A DNA stretch of 36,803 bases from Bacteroidales bacterium (GTDB lineage: Bacteria > Bacteroidota > Bacteroidia > Bacteroidales > UBA12170). Made by a program: the position numbers and the translations under genes. Below are positions 7,841 to 15,551 of this stretch, piece by piece. Each line of letters opens with the position of its first letter. The first letter of the stretch is position 1. A model generated the notes under the pieces. That model was not told where the DNA came from. It ran no database searches and worked only from the letters and a program-made list of their open reading frames with translations. Location of the stretch: positions 1 to 36,803 of the forward strand of contig JAOZUW010000011.1 of the NCBI GenBank assembly GCA_029938465.1. The letters run 5' to 3'.

Positions 7841-8200
7841 TTAAGCTTCAGCTTTTGCTTTAGTTTCAGCTTTTTTTCTAGCTCTTTTCTTTTCATTATA
7901 AGCAATGGCATGCTTGTCGAGTGATACTGTTAAGAATCGCAATAGTTTTTCATCACGTTTCATAGCAGTTTCAATAACTTGCACTTTATCGCCTTCTACT
8001 GTATACTCATATAAGTGGTAAAATCCAGTAGATTTTTTTTGAATTGGGTAGGCTAGCTTCTTTAAGCCCCATTTTTCTTCGTGAATAACCTTGGCACCAT
8101 GGCCTTTAAGTAAATCACGATACTTGTTTACCGCTTCCTTCATCTGATCTTCAGATAAAACGGGAGTCATAATGAAAACGGTTTCATACTGTTTTAACAT
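7841..8200 (-). CDS. rpsF: 30S ribosomal protein S6
   Basis: This protein of 119 residues starts at MLKQYETVFIMTPVLSEDQM, the canonical S6 N-terminus. It continues with KVIHEEKWGLKKLAYPIQKK, the STGFYHLYEYTVEG strand and RDEKLLRFLTVSLDKHA. The tail is Lys/Ala-rich (KKRARKKAETKAKAEA), as in other Bacteroidota. The reading frame stays open to 8305 upstream, but that part is non-homologous and contains the promoter, so I set the start at 8200. S6 binds S18 and 16S rRNA helices 22-23. It is the first gene of the operon, with its own promoter at 8276-8305 and a ~75-base leader. Confidence 0.95.
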   Translation of the reverse strand: MLKQYETVFIMTPVLSEDQMKEAVNKYRDLLKGHGAKVIHEEKWGLKKLAYPIQKKSTGFYHLYEYTVEGDKVQVIETAMKRDEKLLRFLTVSLDKHAIAYNEKKRARKKAETKAKAEA

Positions 8201-8275
8201 CGTGTTAAATTTTTTGTTAATAATTAATTTATTGACATTTAACGAATTAAGTATTTCATCACTTATTTCGGGCGG

Positions 8276-8305
8276 CAAAGATAGTATTATTTTCTTGAAT
8301 ATCAA
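8276..8305 (-). promoter_or_regulatory. Bacteroidota-type promoter of rpsF operon
   Basis: On the minus strand TTG (8303-8305), exactly 19 bases, then TATCTTTG (8276-8283): a full match to the known -33 TTG / -7 TAnnTTTG consensus. Transcription should begin about 8270, leaving a leader of roughly 70 bases before the rpsF ATG. Confidence 0.75.
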
Positions 8306-8339
8306 TGCATTATTTATATGGATTTTTAATAAAACAAGC

Positions 8340-8347
8340 TATATTTG
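8340..8347 (+). promoter_or_regulatory. Candidate -7 box for aroK
   Basis: TATATTTG fits TAnnTTTG but ends only 3 bases before the likely ATG at 8351, which would make the transcript leaderless or start it inside the codon. No TTG at 19 bases. Treat as weak. Confidence 0.2.
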
Positions 8348-8350
8348 CCT

Positions 8351-8857
8351 ATGCTTATTTATATAATCGGTATGATGGGAAGTGGAAAAACTAAAATTGG
8401 AAAGAAACTAGCCAAACAATTGTCATATCAATTTATTGATGTGGATTCGTATATTGAGGCAAAAGAACAAAAAACAATAGCAGAATTGTTTGCTGATAAA
8501 GGGGAGGAGTCCTTTCGTATTTTAGAGCATAATCATTTACTTAGTATTAGTTTGAGTGAGGATACAGTGATAAGTACAGGAGGGGGATTACCTTGTTATT
8601 ATGATCATATGCAATTGATGAATAATACTGGCGTTTGTGTGTATTTAAAGGCGTCAGCTGCTTTTTTGAGTAGTCGTTTGGAAAATGGAAAAGCTTCTCG
8701 ACCTTTAATTACACATCTTGAGAATGATAAATTGGAATTATTTTTGAGTGATATGTTAGAAAAAAGAAGTCAATATTATGATCAAGCTAGAATTTTAATA
8801 GATGCAAAAGATTTAAAAATCAGTGATTTAAAGGATAGATTATCAAATTTATTATAG
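8351..8857 (+). CDS. aroK: Shikimate kinase
   Basis: This 168-residue P-loop kinase has the Walker A motif GMMGSGKT at residues 7-14. The shikimate-binding DVDSYIE follows (~32-38; Asp and the acidic patch), then ESFRILEHN with the conserved Arg, STGGGLPCY (the GGG motif), and a lid with Arg (KASRPLI). It phosphorylates shikimate at O3 with ATP in the route to chorismate and aromatic amino acids. I use the ATG at 8351; the frame also holds a TTG two codons upstream. It is divergent from rpsF and 11 bases before the BFD-like gene, so the two rightward genes may be co-transcribed. Confidence 0.93.
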   Translation: MLIYIIGMMGSGKTKIGKKLAKQLSYQFIDVDSYIEAKEQKTIAELFADKGEESFRILEHNHLLSISLSEDTVISTGGGLPCYYDHMQLMNNTGVCVYLKASAAFLSSRLENGKASRPLITHLENDKLELFLSDMLEKRSQYYDQARILIDAKDLKISDLKDRLSNLL

Positions 8858-8868
8858 AATACAGTAAA

Positions 8869-9042
8869 ATGGAAGAAAATATTATATGTAATTGTATGAA
8901 TGTGAGTGAGCATGAGATTGTGCATGCTATCAAACATCAAGGAGCGGTTATGCTTCAGGATATTGAAGATATAACAGGAGCCATGAGTGGTTGTGGTAGC
9001 TGCACAGAGGAGGTAGAAAAGATTTTACAACGGGAGCGATAG
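8869..9042 (+). CDS. BFD-like [2Fe-2S]-binding protein, 57 residues
   Basis: This short gene lies 11 bases after aroK. The product begins MEENIICNCMNVSEHEIVHA and ends MSGCGSCTEEVEKILQ. Four Cys, C7-x-C9 and C42-xx-C45, match the [2Fe-2S] cluster pattern of bacterioferritin-associated ferredoxin and of the BFD-like domains in NirB and other reductases (C-x-C, about 32 residues, C-x2-C). The intervening V/I...D..T.A pattern of the helical BFD fold is present. It may carry electrons to release iron from ferritin, or act as a small redox carrier; the partner is not visible here. The length fits a stand-alone BFD domain, so it is complete. Confidence 0.85.
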   Translation: MEENIICNCMNVSEHEIVHAIKHQGAVMLQDIEDITGAMSGCGSCTEEVEKILQRER

Positions 9043-9099
9043 ATAAATCTCAAGAAGATAGTTAAATAAAAAAATAGGTTTTAATTAAAAAAAATAAGG

Positions 9100-9687
9100 A
9101 TGAAAAGTATTGTTTTAATAGTGGTTGCTTTTTTTATGGTGTATATTTCTTATGCACAACAAACTGACACCACAGATAATATGCAACCAAAGTATCAAGA
9201 ACAGCAAAAAATAGAAAAACAACAAAAGCCAAAAGCTGATTTTAAAAGAATTATTTATGGAGGGAGTGTTGGTTTTAGCTTTGGAAGCTACACATCTATC
9301 AGAATATATCCAATGATAGGCTATCGTATCACCCCTAAATTGTCAACTGGTTTAAAATTCCAATACGAGTTTTCTAAATACCATACAGGAAATCAAGAAT
9401 ATTCTTATCATAATTATGGAGCTAGTATTTTTACTCGTTTTCGGTTTATCCCTCAAGCCTATATTCATGCCGAATATAATTATATGAGCTATGAAACCTA
9501 TACGGTTACTTCTGAAAGTGGACGTTATAACGTGCCTTTTCTTTTTCTTGGAGGTGGTTTTGTTCAGCGTTTAGGCGCTAGTGCATATGCCTATGCCGAA
9601 ATTCTTTTTGATGTTTTAAATGATAAAAATTCACCTTATAATGAATGGGCACCGTTTTATACTGTAGGTGTAAGTGTGGGTTTTTAA
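9100..9687 (+). CDS. Small outer-membrane beta-barrel-like protein
   Basis: This 195-residue protein has a clear signal peptide (MKSIVLIVVAFFMVYISYAQ) and a Gln/Lys-rich linker at ~21-50. About 140 residues of alternating hydrophobic and polar strands with many Tyr, Phe and Gly follow (GGSVGFSFGSYTSIRIYP, MIGYRITPKLSTGLKFQYEF), ending in VGVSVGF. A terminal Phe and this strand pattern are typical of 8-stranded outer-membrane barrels. I do not recognise a specific family or function. It stands alone, between the BFD-like gene and the hybrid histidine kinase, on the same strand. Confidence 0.65.
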   Translation: MKSIVLIVVAFFMVYISYAQQTDTTDNMQPKYQEQQKIEKQQKPKADFKRIIYGGSVGFSFGSYTSIRIYPMIGYRITPKLSTGLKFQYEFSKYHTGNQEYSYHNYGASIFTRFRFIPQAYIHAEYNYMSYETYTVTSESGRYNVPFLFLGGGFVQRLGASAYAYAEILFDVLNDKNSPYNEWAPFYTVGVSVGF

Positions 9688-9832
9688 ATTTGTTTTTTTT
9701 ATTCGTATTTTTTGTTTATCTTTATATCCTAATTGCAATACATAGGCCAGTCAAATTAATGCGTCAATTTGCTTGACCAATTTTATTAGTAATACACTTG
9801 ATTTATATACTATCGAAATGCCAAATAGTTAA

Positions 9833-9840
9833 TAGGTTTG
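9833..9840 (+). promoter_or_regulatory. Candidate -7 box for the hybrid kinase
   Basis: TAGGTTTG fits TAnnTTTG and sits 30 bases before the ATG at 9871, which supports that start over the TTG at 9838. No TTG at the usual spacing is visible. Confidence 0.35.
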
Positions 9841-9870
9841 TATTGTATCGTGTTAATTAGGAATTGGAGA

Positions 9871-12486
9871 ATGAGGGTATTCAGTGATCAAAAAGTAAGG
9901 TTTTATTTGTGGGCTACAATTGTTATTGTGTTCACCTTGTTTATTGTGTCTGTAGTTATCATAGATAATAGTAATAGGGTGTTAAGAAAGTCGCTCCAAG
10001 AAAAAGCTGTTATTATTAGTAATTCTATTAATGCCTACGATATACTTAAGCTTAATGCTAATGAAGTGGATGTATATAATTCTGCATATAAAAACCTAAA
10101 GTTACAATTATTACAAATCAACAAATCAGATTCATCATTCCAGAATCTTTACTTATTAGGACGAAATCTTGATGGAAATATTTTCTTTTTTGTAGATTCT
10201 CAGATTCAAAAAACACCTATTTCCATTTCGTCAAGAGAGGATTTCCCCGATGCTTCTGAACTTTTTCATCAGGTTTTTATTACAAAAAAAGAAAGTGTTT
10301 TTGGGCCTGTAGCAGATAGTAGAGGAGATAAAATCACAACTCTAATTCCTGTTTTTCATCCATTGTCAGGTGGCCTTATTGCTGTTTTGGGTGTGGATAT
10401 ATTAAATTCAGTTTGGAAACAACAAATTTTTGAGCAGAGCATATTGCTTTTGATTTTTTTTTATATCGTTTTGTTATTACTATTTAGTTTTGTATTAATT
10501 CGAACGCATTCCAGAATAAAATTGCTTAATAAGGAAAGGAAATTTTTTAAGTTATTTCAGAATAGCCCTACTATTGCAGGATTAAGCGAGTTAGATACAG
10601 GTATTTTTATTGATGTGAATCATGCTTTTTGTGACAAACTAGGCTTTGCTCCTGAGGAGGTGATTGGAAAACCAGTTCAGGATATTTTAGCACTGGAGAA
10701 ATCTTTTGAGGGACCAATATTATCAAAACTCAAGGCTAAAGGTTTTGTTCGTTCTGAGGAAACAAAGATATGTTCACAGAATGGTATTTGTATAAACGTA
10801 CTGGTATCTGCAGAAATTATTACTTTGGGAAAGAAGAAATATAATTTCACCACAGCTGTTGATATATCAGATAGAATAGTTGCTGAAGAGAAACTTACTG
10901 CTATTTATCAGAAAAAGGTTGAGTTAAATAAGGAATTGATGAGTAGTAGGGGGGAGGTTAAAAGATTATTGACAGCGGTGGAACAGAGTGCTAATGTAAT
11001 TGTTATAACTGATCTTTTGGGTGTTATAGAGTATGTTAATCCCAAATTTACACAAACAACCGGATATGAAAAGCGGGAAGTTTTAGGTAAAAAGCCTAGC
11101 ATATTAAATGCAAAAACTCAACCAGTTGCCGTATATAAGGAGTTATGGGAAACCATTAGTTCAGGAAAAATATGGAAAGGAGAGTTTCATAATAAAACCT
11201 TATTTGGTGATTATTATTGGGAAAGTGCTATCATTTCTCCAGTAAAAAATGATCAGGGACAAATAACACATTATATTGGAATAAAAGAAGATATTACGGA
11301 GAAAAAGAAATTAATATCAGAATTAGTTCAAGCTAAAGAAGATGCTGAAGAATCTGAACGTGTGAAATCCTCATTTTTAGCTAATATGAGTCATGAAATA
11401 CGTACTCCAATAAATGGAATCTTGGGTTTTACAGAGTTAATGAATAATTCTGGGTTAATTGGAGAGGAGAGTAAGCAATTTTTAGATATTATTGAAAGAA
11501 GTGGTCTCAGGATGTTAGGCATCATAAACAACCTTATTGATTTCTCAAAAGTAGAAACCTCCCAAATAAAAATCCAAGAACGAGAGTATAATCTTAAAGA
11601 ACAATTGGATTATCTATATTCATTTTTTAAGCCCGAAATGGAGAGAAAAGGTTTGGAACTTAAAATAGTGAATAACCTTAGTAAGCAAGATTCTGTTATC
11701 TACTCTGATCAAGAAAAAATATATGCTATTTTAACTAATTTGATTGATAATGCTCTGAAATTTACAGCGGAAGGTGAGGTTGAAATATCTTGTAGTCGGG
11801 AAAATGGATTCTTGTCATTTTATGTGAAAGATACTGGAATTGGCATTCCGAAAAACCGAAAAAAAGTAGTTTTTGATCGCTTCGTTCAGGTTGATGTAGA
11901 GGATAAATTGGAAACCAATGGTGCGGGTTTAGGACTGGCAATTGCAAAAGCATATGTTGATGTGCTAGGTGGTGAAATATGGGTAGAATCTACTGAGGAT
12001 CAGGGCTCAATATTTTATTTTAATCTACCATTGAAGAAACCAGAAATAATAAGTGATATCGATTGGACTGGAAACACTAAAGCTGATGAAAGCTCAGGTG
12101 CCTTGCCTAAACTGAAAATCCTTATTGCTGAGGATAATAAAATTTCTTATTTGTTATTACAGAATATGTTAAAAGATATTTCGAAAGAAATTATTTTAGC
12201 TTCAAATGGTTTAGATGCCATTTCGCTGTTTAAGGAGAATCGGGATGTTGATTTGATTTTAATGGATATAAAAATGCCTAAAATTAATGGATATCAGGTT
12301 GTTAGAGCCATTAGAGAAATAGATGAACAGGTAGTAATTATTGCTCAAACAGCCTATGCTTTTGCCGATGATAAACAAAAAGCTTTAAATGTTGGTTGTA
12401 ATGATTATGTGTCAAAACCTATAGATAGAGACGAACTAATGACTGCAATAAAAGAGCAAATTATACTATCAAAACTTCAGGGCTAA
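9871..12486 (+). CDS. Hybrid sensor histidine kinase (PAS-PAS-HisKA-HATPase-REC)
   Basis: This is an 871-residue membrane kinase. TM1 lies at ~12-32, an extracytoplasmic sensor region at ~33-185, and TM2 at ~187-212. A PAS domain lies at ~225-340 (FKLFQNSPTIAGLSELDTGI) and a second at ~365-480 (VIVITDLLGVIEYVNPKF with PAC motif). HisKA follows with FLANMSHEIRTPINGILGF (His 508), then HATPase_c with DNALKFT, DTGIGIP and GAGLGLAIA. A C-terminal receiver has ILIAEDNKI, LMDIKMPKINGYQ (Asp 799) and SKPID. It would autophosphorylate His 508 and pass the phosphate to its own receiver. No Hpt or DNA-binding regulator is adjacent, so the output is unknown. The ATG at 9871 with GGAG just upstream is preferred to a TTG at 9838. 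Its last 26 bases overlap the 3' end of murB on the other strand. Confidence 0.92.
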   Translation: MRVFSDQKVRFYLWATIVIVFTLFIVSVVIIDNSNRVLRKSLQEKAVIISNSINAYDILKLNANEVDVYNSAYKNLKLQLLQINKSDSSFQNLYLLGRNLDGNIFFFVDSQIQKTPISISSREDFPDASELFHQVFITKKESVFGPVADSRGDKITTLIPVFHPLSGGLIAVLGVDILNSVWKQQIFEQSILLLIFFYIVLLLLFSFVLIRTHSRIKLLNKERKFFKLFQNSPTIAGLSELDTGIFIDVNHAFCDKLGFAPEEVIGKPVQDILALEKSFEGPILSKLKAKGFVRSEETKICSQNGICINVLVSAEIITLGKKKYNFTTAVDISDRIVAEEKLTAIYQKKVELNKELMSSRGEVKRLLTAVEQSANVIVITDLLGVIEYVNPKFTQTTGYEKREVLGKKPSILNAKTQPVAVYKELWETISSGKIWKGEFHNKTLFGDYYWESAIISPVKNDQGQITHYIGIKEDITEKKKLISELVQAKEDAEESERVKSSFLANMSHEIRTPINGILGFTELMNNSGLIGEESKQFLDIIERSGLRMLGIINNLIDFSKVETSQIKIQEREYNLKEQLDYLYSFFKPEMERKGLELKIVNNLSKQDSVIYSDQEKIYAILTNLIDNALKFTAEGEVEISCSRENGFLSFYVKDTGIGIPKNRKKVVFDRFVQVDVEDKLETNGAGLGLAIAKAYVDVLGGEIWVESTEDQGSIFYFNLPLKKPEIISDIDWTGNTKADESSGALPKLKILIAEDNKISYLLLQNMLKDISKEIILASNGLDAISLFKENRDVDLILMDIKMPKINGYQVVRAIREIDEQVVIIAQTAYAFADDKQKALNVGCNDYVSKPIDRDELMTAIKEQIILSKLQG

Positions 12487-13477
12487 GTTCAATATTAAAA
12501 TCTTTTTTTACTTGCGACTGAACAAATTGTGATAAATGTAGAATTTCTTTTCCTGTAGCATTCCCATTATTAGTTAAAATTAAAGCATGTTGAGGGTGAA
12601 TGCCAGCTTTGCCCTTATGGATACCTTTCAATCCAGAATATTCTATAAGCCATGCTGCAGCTAATTTGTATTGTGAATCCTCCAATTTGTAATATGCAAT
12701 ATCTGGATATTTTTGTTGTAATACATCAAAGGTTTTACTATCCACAATTGGGTTTTTAAAGAAGCTACCAGCATTACCTATTTCTTTTGGATCTGGTAAT
12801 TTACTTTGGCGAATGTGAATCACAGCCTTTCGAATATCCGAAATATCAGGTAGTGATTTACCAGATAATTTAAGAGCTTCCTCTTTAATTTGACCATAAT
12901 CTAATTTTAGCATTGGGAATCGACTTAGTTTAATGATAACTGAAGTGATGATGAATTGGTTTTTTAAGGAAGTTTTAAATTTACTGTTTCTATATTCATA
13001 ACTCATTTCTCCCAAATAAAAATTTGTGTTTTCGCCATTAGAAAGTTGTATTGCTTCCAGACTCTGAAAAACATCTTGAAATTCAACACCATAAGCTCCA
13101 ATGTTTTGAACAGCGGCAGCACCAATTGTACCAGGAATATGAGAAAGGTTTTCAATGCCACCATAACCGTTTTCTACTGCCCAAGATACCACACTATCCC
13201 AGTCTTCTCCAGCAGCCACTTTTACCCAAATATGTGAGGAGCGTTGATCAATAACGTCCATACCCTTATTTCCCATCTTATATAAACTACCAGAATAATC
13301 TTTTGTGAAGAGTAAATTGCTTCCCCCGCCAATAATCATCCTTGTTTGAGGAAGATCATTTTGTTGAAAATAATCTTGTGTTTCCTTACTTTCTTCAAAG
13401 ATGATTAATTCTTGTGCAAAAACTTTTATACCAAAAGTGTTAAACTTTTGAAGTGAAATATTTTTAAATATTTTCAT
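12461..13477 (-). CDS. murB: UDP-N-acetylenolpyruvoylglucosamine reductase
   Basis: This 338-residue flavoenzyme has the N-terminal FAD domain with MIIGGGSNLLFT and IENLSHIPGTIGAAAVQNIGAYG. Next come MSYEYRNSKFK (the substrate-binding Tyr and Arg of type I MurB) and GNAGSFFKNP with the proton-donor Ser. HPQHALILTNNGNATGKEIL near the end carries the terminal Glu region. It reduces UDP-GlcNAc-enolpyruvate to UDP-MurNAc with NADPH in peptidoglycan synthesis. The length and motifs fit the longer type I enzymes. It is the last gene of a leftward run; the hydantoinase gene ends 10 bases upstream. Confidence 0.95.
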   Translation of the reverse strand: MKIFKNISLQKFNTFGIKVFAQELIIFEESKETQDYFQQNDLPQTRMIIGGGSNLLFTKDYSGSLYKMGNKGMDVIDQRSSHIWVKVAAGEDWDSVVSWAVENGYGGIENLSHIPGTIGAAAVQNIGAYGVEFQDVFQSLEAIQLSNGENTNFYLGEMSYEYRNSKFKTSLKNQFIITSVIIKLSRFPMLKLDYGQIKEEALKLSGKSLPDISDIRKAVIHIRQSKLPDPKEIGNAGSFFKNPIVDSKTFDVLQQKYPDIAYYKLEDSQYKLAAAWLIEYSGLKGIHKGKAGIHPQHALILTNNGNATGKEILHLSQFVQSQVKKDFNIELSPEVLIV

Positions 13478-13487
13478 TTTCTTCTTT

Positions 13488-14855
13488 TTATCGGCTGATC
13501 CATTGTCCTTGTGGTAATTTATCTTTTAATCGTCCTTTCTCTACAACAATTTCTCCCGATTTTATAATTAATGAAGGAAGAATAAATGTTTTCTCATTTT
13601 CGTAAGAAAATATATTACTACGACTTTGATTTATAATGGTTTTTAAACTTTGAGCTTGATCTAATACATTCCATAAAACCAAATCAGCATCATATCCTAA
13701 AGCTATCCGTCCTTTTTTACTTAAACCAAATATTTTAGCAGGGTTCTCTGCTGTCAGTTTTACCATATCGCACCAATCTAAAAGCTTTGTTTTTACAAAT
13801 GTAGTATAAAATGTCATTAAGCGATATTGTACGCCACTAATACCGTGTGGGATGGCGTTGTAAGTTGTATTTATTTTATGTTTTGTTTCTCTTGAAAAAG
13901 CACAATGATCTGTACTTATTGTGTCAATATTCCCATTAATAATTGCTTTTAAAATGCCATTTTGGTTCTCTTCGGAACGAATAGGTGGGCTCAGAATAAA
14001 ATCAATGGCTTTTTTTTGCGAGTCCGAATACACTTTATCATTAAATAGGTAGTATTGTGGACAAGTTTCGGCGAAAATAGCTACTCCTTTTTGTTGTGCT
14101 TGCTTGATAGCTTTAATACCATCTTTTGTGCTCACATGAACAATATATGTTTTGCAATTGGTTTTAGCAGAAAGTTTTAGTATTTCTTTAATAGTTGCTA
14201 CTTCGCTTTCAACAGTATGTATTAGCGTATGAATAATTCCAATATTTTGAGTTTCTTGTCCATATTTTCTTTGGAGTTGATTAATGAGGTCACCATTTTC
14301 GGCATGAATCATAACCAAGGCATTTAATTTAGCGGCCTGGAGCATTACTTTCTCCAGTATCTCCATATTTATACCTATAGAATTGGTATATGCCAAATAG
14401 GTTTTAAAACTGCTTATGCCATCTTTAACAACCGCTTCTTCCATTTGTGAGGCTGTGTTTTTATCCCAATGGGTGATGCTTTGATGCAAACTGTAATCAG
14501 TATATATTGTCTTTATATCTTTTTTTCTTTCCTGATAGGCTTGAGCTAGATTTTTATTTTGTTGAGGAGTGATAAAATCAATTATTGTAGTAGTACCACC
14601 TGCTAAGGCTGCTCTGCTGCCACTTTTAAAGTCATCAATGCTATTGCCAAGAGGTGTTTTTAATTTAAAGTGAACATGAGCATCTATAGCTCCAGGAGTA
14701 AGATATAGCCCTTGTGCTGGAATAAGTTGAGCTTTTGCGGGTTTCTTAAAATCACCAATTTGTGTAATGATACCCTTTTCTACCAGAACATTTGCTATTT
14801 GACAAGAGTCTGACAAAACAACTGTAGCAGATTCAATAAATAAGGTAGAATTCAT
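13488..14855 (-). CDS. Hydantoinase / dihydropyrimidinase-family amidohydrolase
   Basis: This 455-residue cyclic amidohydrolase keeps the six metal-site residues with the spacing of bacterial D-hydantoinase: H60 and H62 (IDAHVHF), carboxylated K151 (SSFKTYLAY), H184 (MIHAEN), H240 (IVHVST) and D316 (STDHCAF). AETCPQYY, LSPPIRSEENQ and IPHGISGVQYRL are the further family marks that set it apart from dihydroorotase. It should hydrolyse a cyclic ureide (dihydropyrimidine or hydantoin) with two metal ions, possibly in pyrimidine breakdown. No beta-ureidopropionase or carbamoylase is nearby, so the true substrate is open. It is packed between the YgjV-GNAT gene (4 bases upstream) and murB (10 bases downstream), probably one transcript. 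Confidence 0.85.
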   Translation of the reverse strand: MNSTLFIESATVVLSDSCQIANVLVEKGIITQIGDFKKPAKAQLIPAQGLYLTPGAIDAHVHFKLKTPLGNSIDDFKSGSRAALAGGTTTIIDFITPQQNKNLAQAYQERKKDIKTIYTDYSLHQSITHWDKNTASQMEEAVVKDGISSFKTYLAYTNSIGINMEILEKVMLQAAKLNALVMIHAENGDLINQLQRKYGQETQNIGIIHTLIHTVESEVATIKEILKLSAKTNCKTYIVHVSTKDGIKAIKQAQQKGVAIFAETCPQYYLFNDKVYSDSQKKAIDFILSPPIRSEENQNGILKAIINGNIDTISTDHCAFSRETKHKINTTYNAIPHGISGVQYRLMTFYTTFVKTKLLDWCDMVKLTAENPAKIFGLSKKGRIALGYDADLVLWNVLDQAQSLKTIINQSRSNIFSYENEKTFILPSLIIKSGEIVVEKGRLKDKLPQGQWISR

Positions 14856-14859
14856 AATT

Positions 14860-15474
14860 TTAGGTAATGATTTTTACAAAAGTAATGATTTCTCCTTCTT
14901 TTACTTTTTTAAATCCTAGTCTTTTCAAATATTTGTCATTGGAATTGCTGTAACTATCGCTAATAAATTTTTTATATCCTTGTGATTTTAGTTGCACTTG
15001 GTAATTATTATAAATATATGTTCCAAGTTTATAATCACGGTATTCTGGAGTAACATAATCAAGTTTAATAATTACTTTGTCGTTTTTGGCTTCAGCCAGA
15101 AATACACCTGCTACTTGCATATTTCTCATCACTAATAGAGAGACGTTATAGGGAGTTGCGCTATTAAAGCTTGGAAAGAACTTTTTGATATCTTGCTTAT
15201 GGAATTCCAAAAAATCTAATAGGTATTTATTATCGTGCTTAATTTCCAAGGTTCTAAAATCTTCTTTTTTAGTGTATATTTTAGCTAGATAAATAATATT
15301 TATTATCATAATAAATGCATTTACAGCGCCTACAGGATAAGCTCCAATTGTAAAGCCATAAATAGTAAATAGTGTGCTTCCTGTTAAACTCAGCCATCGT
15401 AATCGTATGATTGAATTAAAAAGCATGGCTGCAGCAACAAAAAAAGATCCTAGATATCCTATAATTTCTATCAT
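14860..15474 (-). CDS. YgjV-like membrane domain fused to a GNAT-like domain
   Basis: This 204-residue protein has two parts. Residues ~1-70 hold three membrane segments (IIGYLGSFFVAAAML, LTGSTLFTIYGF, GAVNAFIMIINIIYL) resembling the YgjV inner-membrane family. Residues ~90-204 look like an N-acetyltransferase: VLAEAK-type strands, YVTPEYRDYKLGTYIY at the acetyl-CoA loop position, and KYLKRLGFKKV near the end. The acetyl-CoA loop is degenerate: Lys replaces the first Gly of the R-x-x-G-x-G pattern. It may modify a small molecule or a peptide at the membrane; nothing more can be said from sequence. It starts 77 bases after the glycosyltransferase stop and ends 4 bases before the hydantoinase ATG. 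Confidence 0.65.
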   Translation of the reverse strand: MIEIIGYLGSFFVAAAMLFNSIIRLRWLSLTGSTLFTIYGFTIGAYPVGAVNAFIMIINIIYLAKIYTKKEDFRTLEIKHDNKYLLDFLEFHKQDIKKFFPSFNSATPYNVSLLVMRNMQVAGVFLAEAKNDKVIIKLDYVTPEYRDYKLGTYIYNNYQVQLKSQGYKKFISDSYSNSNDKYLKRLGFKKVKEGEIITFVKIIT

Positions 15475-15494
15475 AAACTATGTTTTAATAAATA

Positions 15495-15532
15495 GAATTT
15501 ATACAAAATAAAATGTAAATTTATATAAATTC
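15495..15532. repeat. Inverted repeat in the gap before the YgjV-GNAT gene
   Basis: GAATTTATA (15495-15503) and TATAAATTC (15524-15532) are perfect 9-base arms 20 bases apart, in the 77-base space between two leftward genes. AT-rich arms occur easily by chance, so the role is open; an operator or weak hairpin is possible. Confidence 0.3.
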
Positions 15533-15551
15533 ATAGTGTATTTTCTCTTCA

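Noticed and set aside
8201-8305. N-terminal extension of rpsF (35 extra residues)
   Set aside because: The open frame is long enough, but S6 homology starts at the Met at 8200 and the extension holds the promoter boxes.
9838-9870. TTG start of the hybrid kinase
   Set aside because: It overlaps the TAGGTTTG box; the ATG at 9871 has GGAG before it and leads directly to the first membrane segment.
13488-14855. Dihydroorotase (pyrC) call
   Set aside because: The SSFKTYLAY lysine, CPQYY, LSPPIRSEENQ and IPHGISGV motifs and residue spacing fit hydantoinase/dihydropyrimidinase better.
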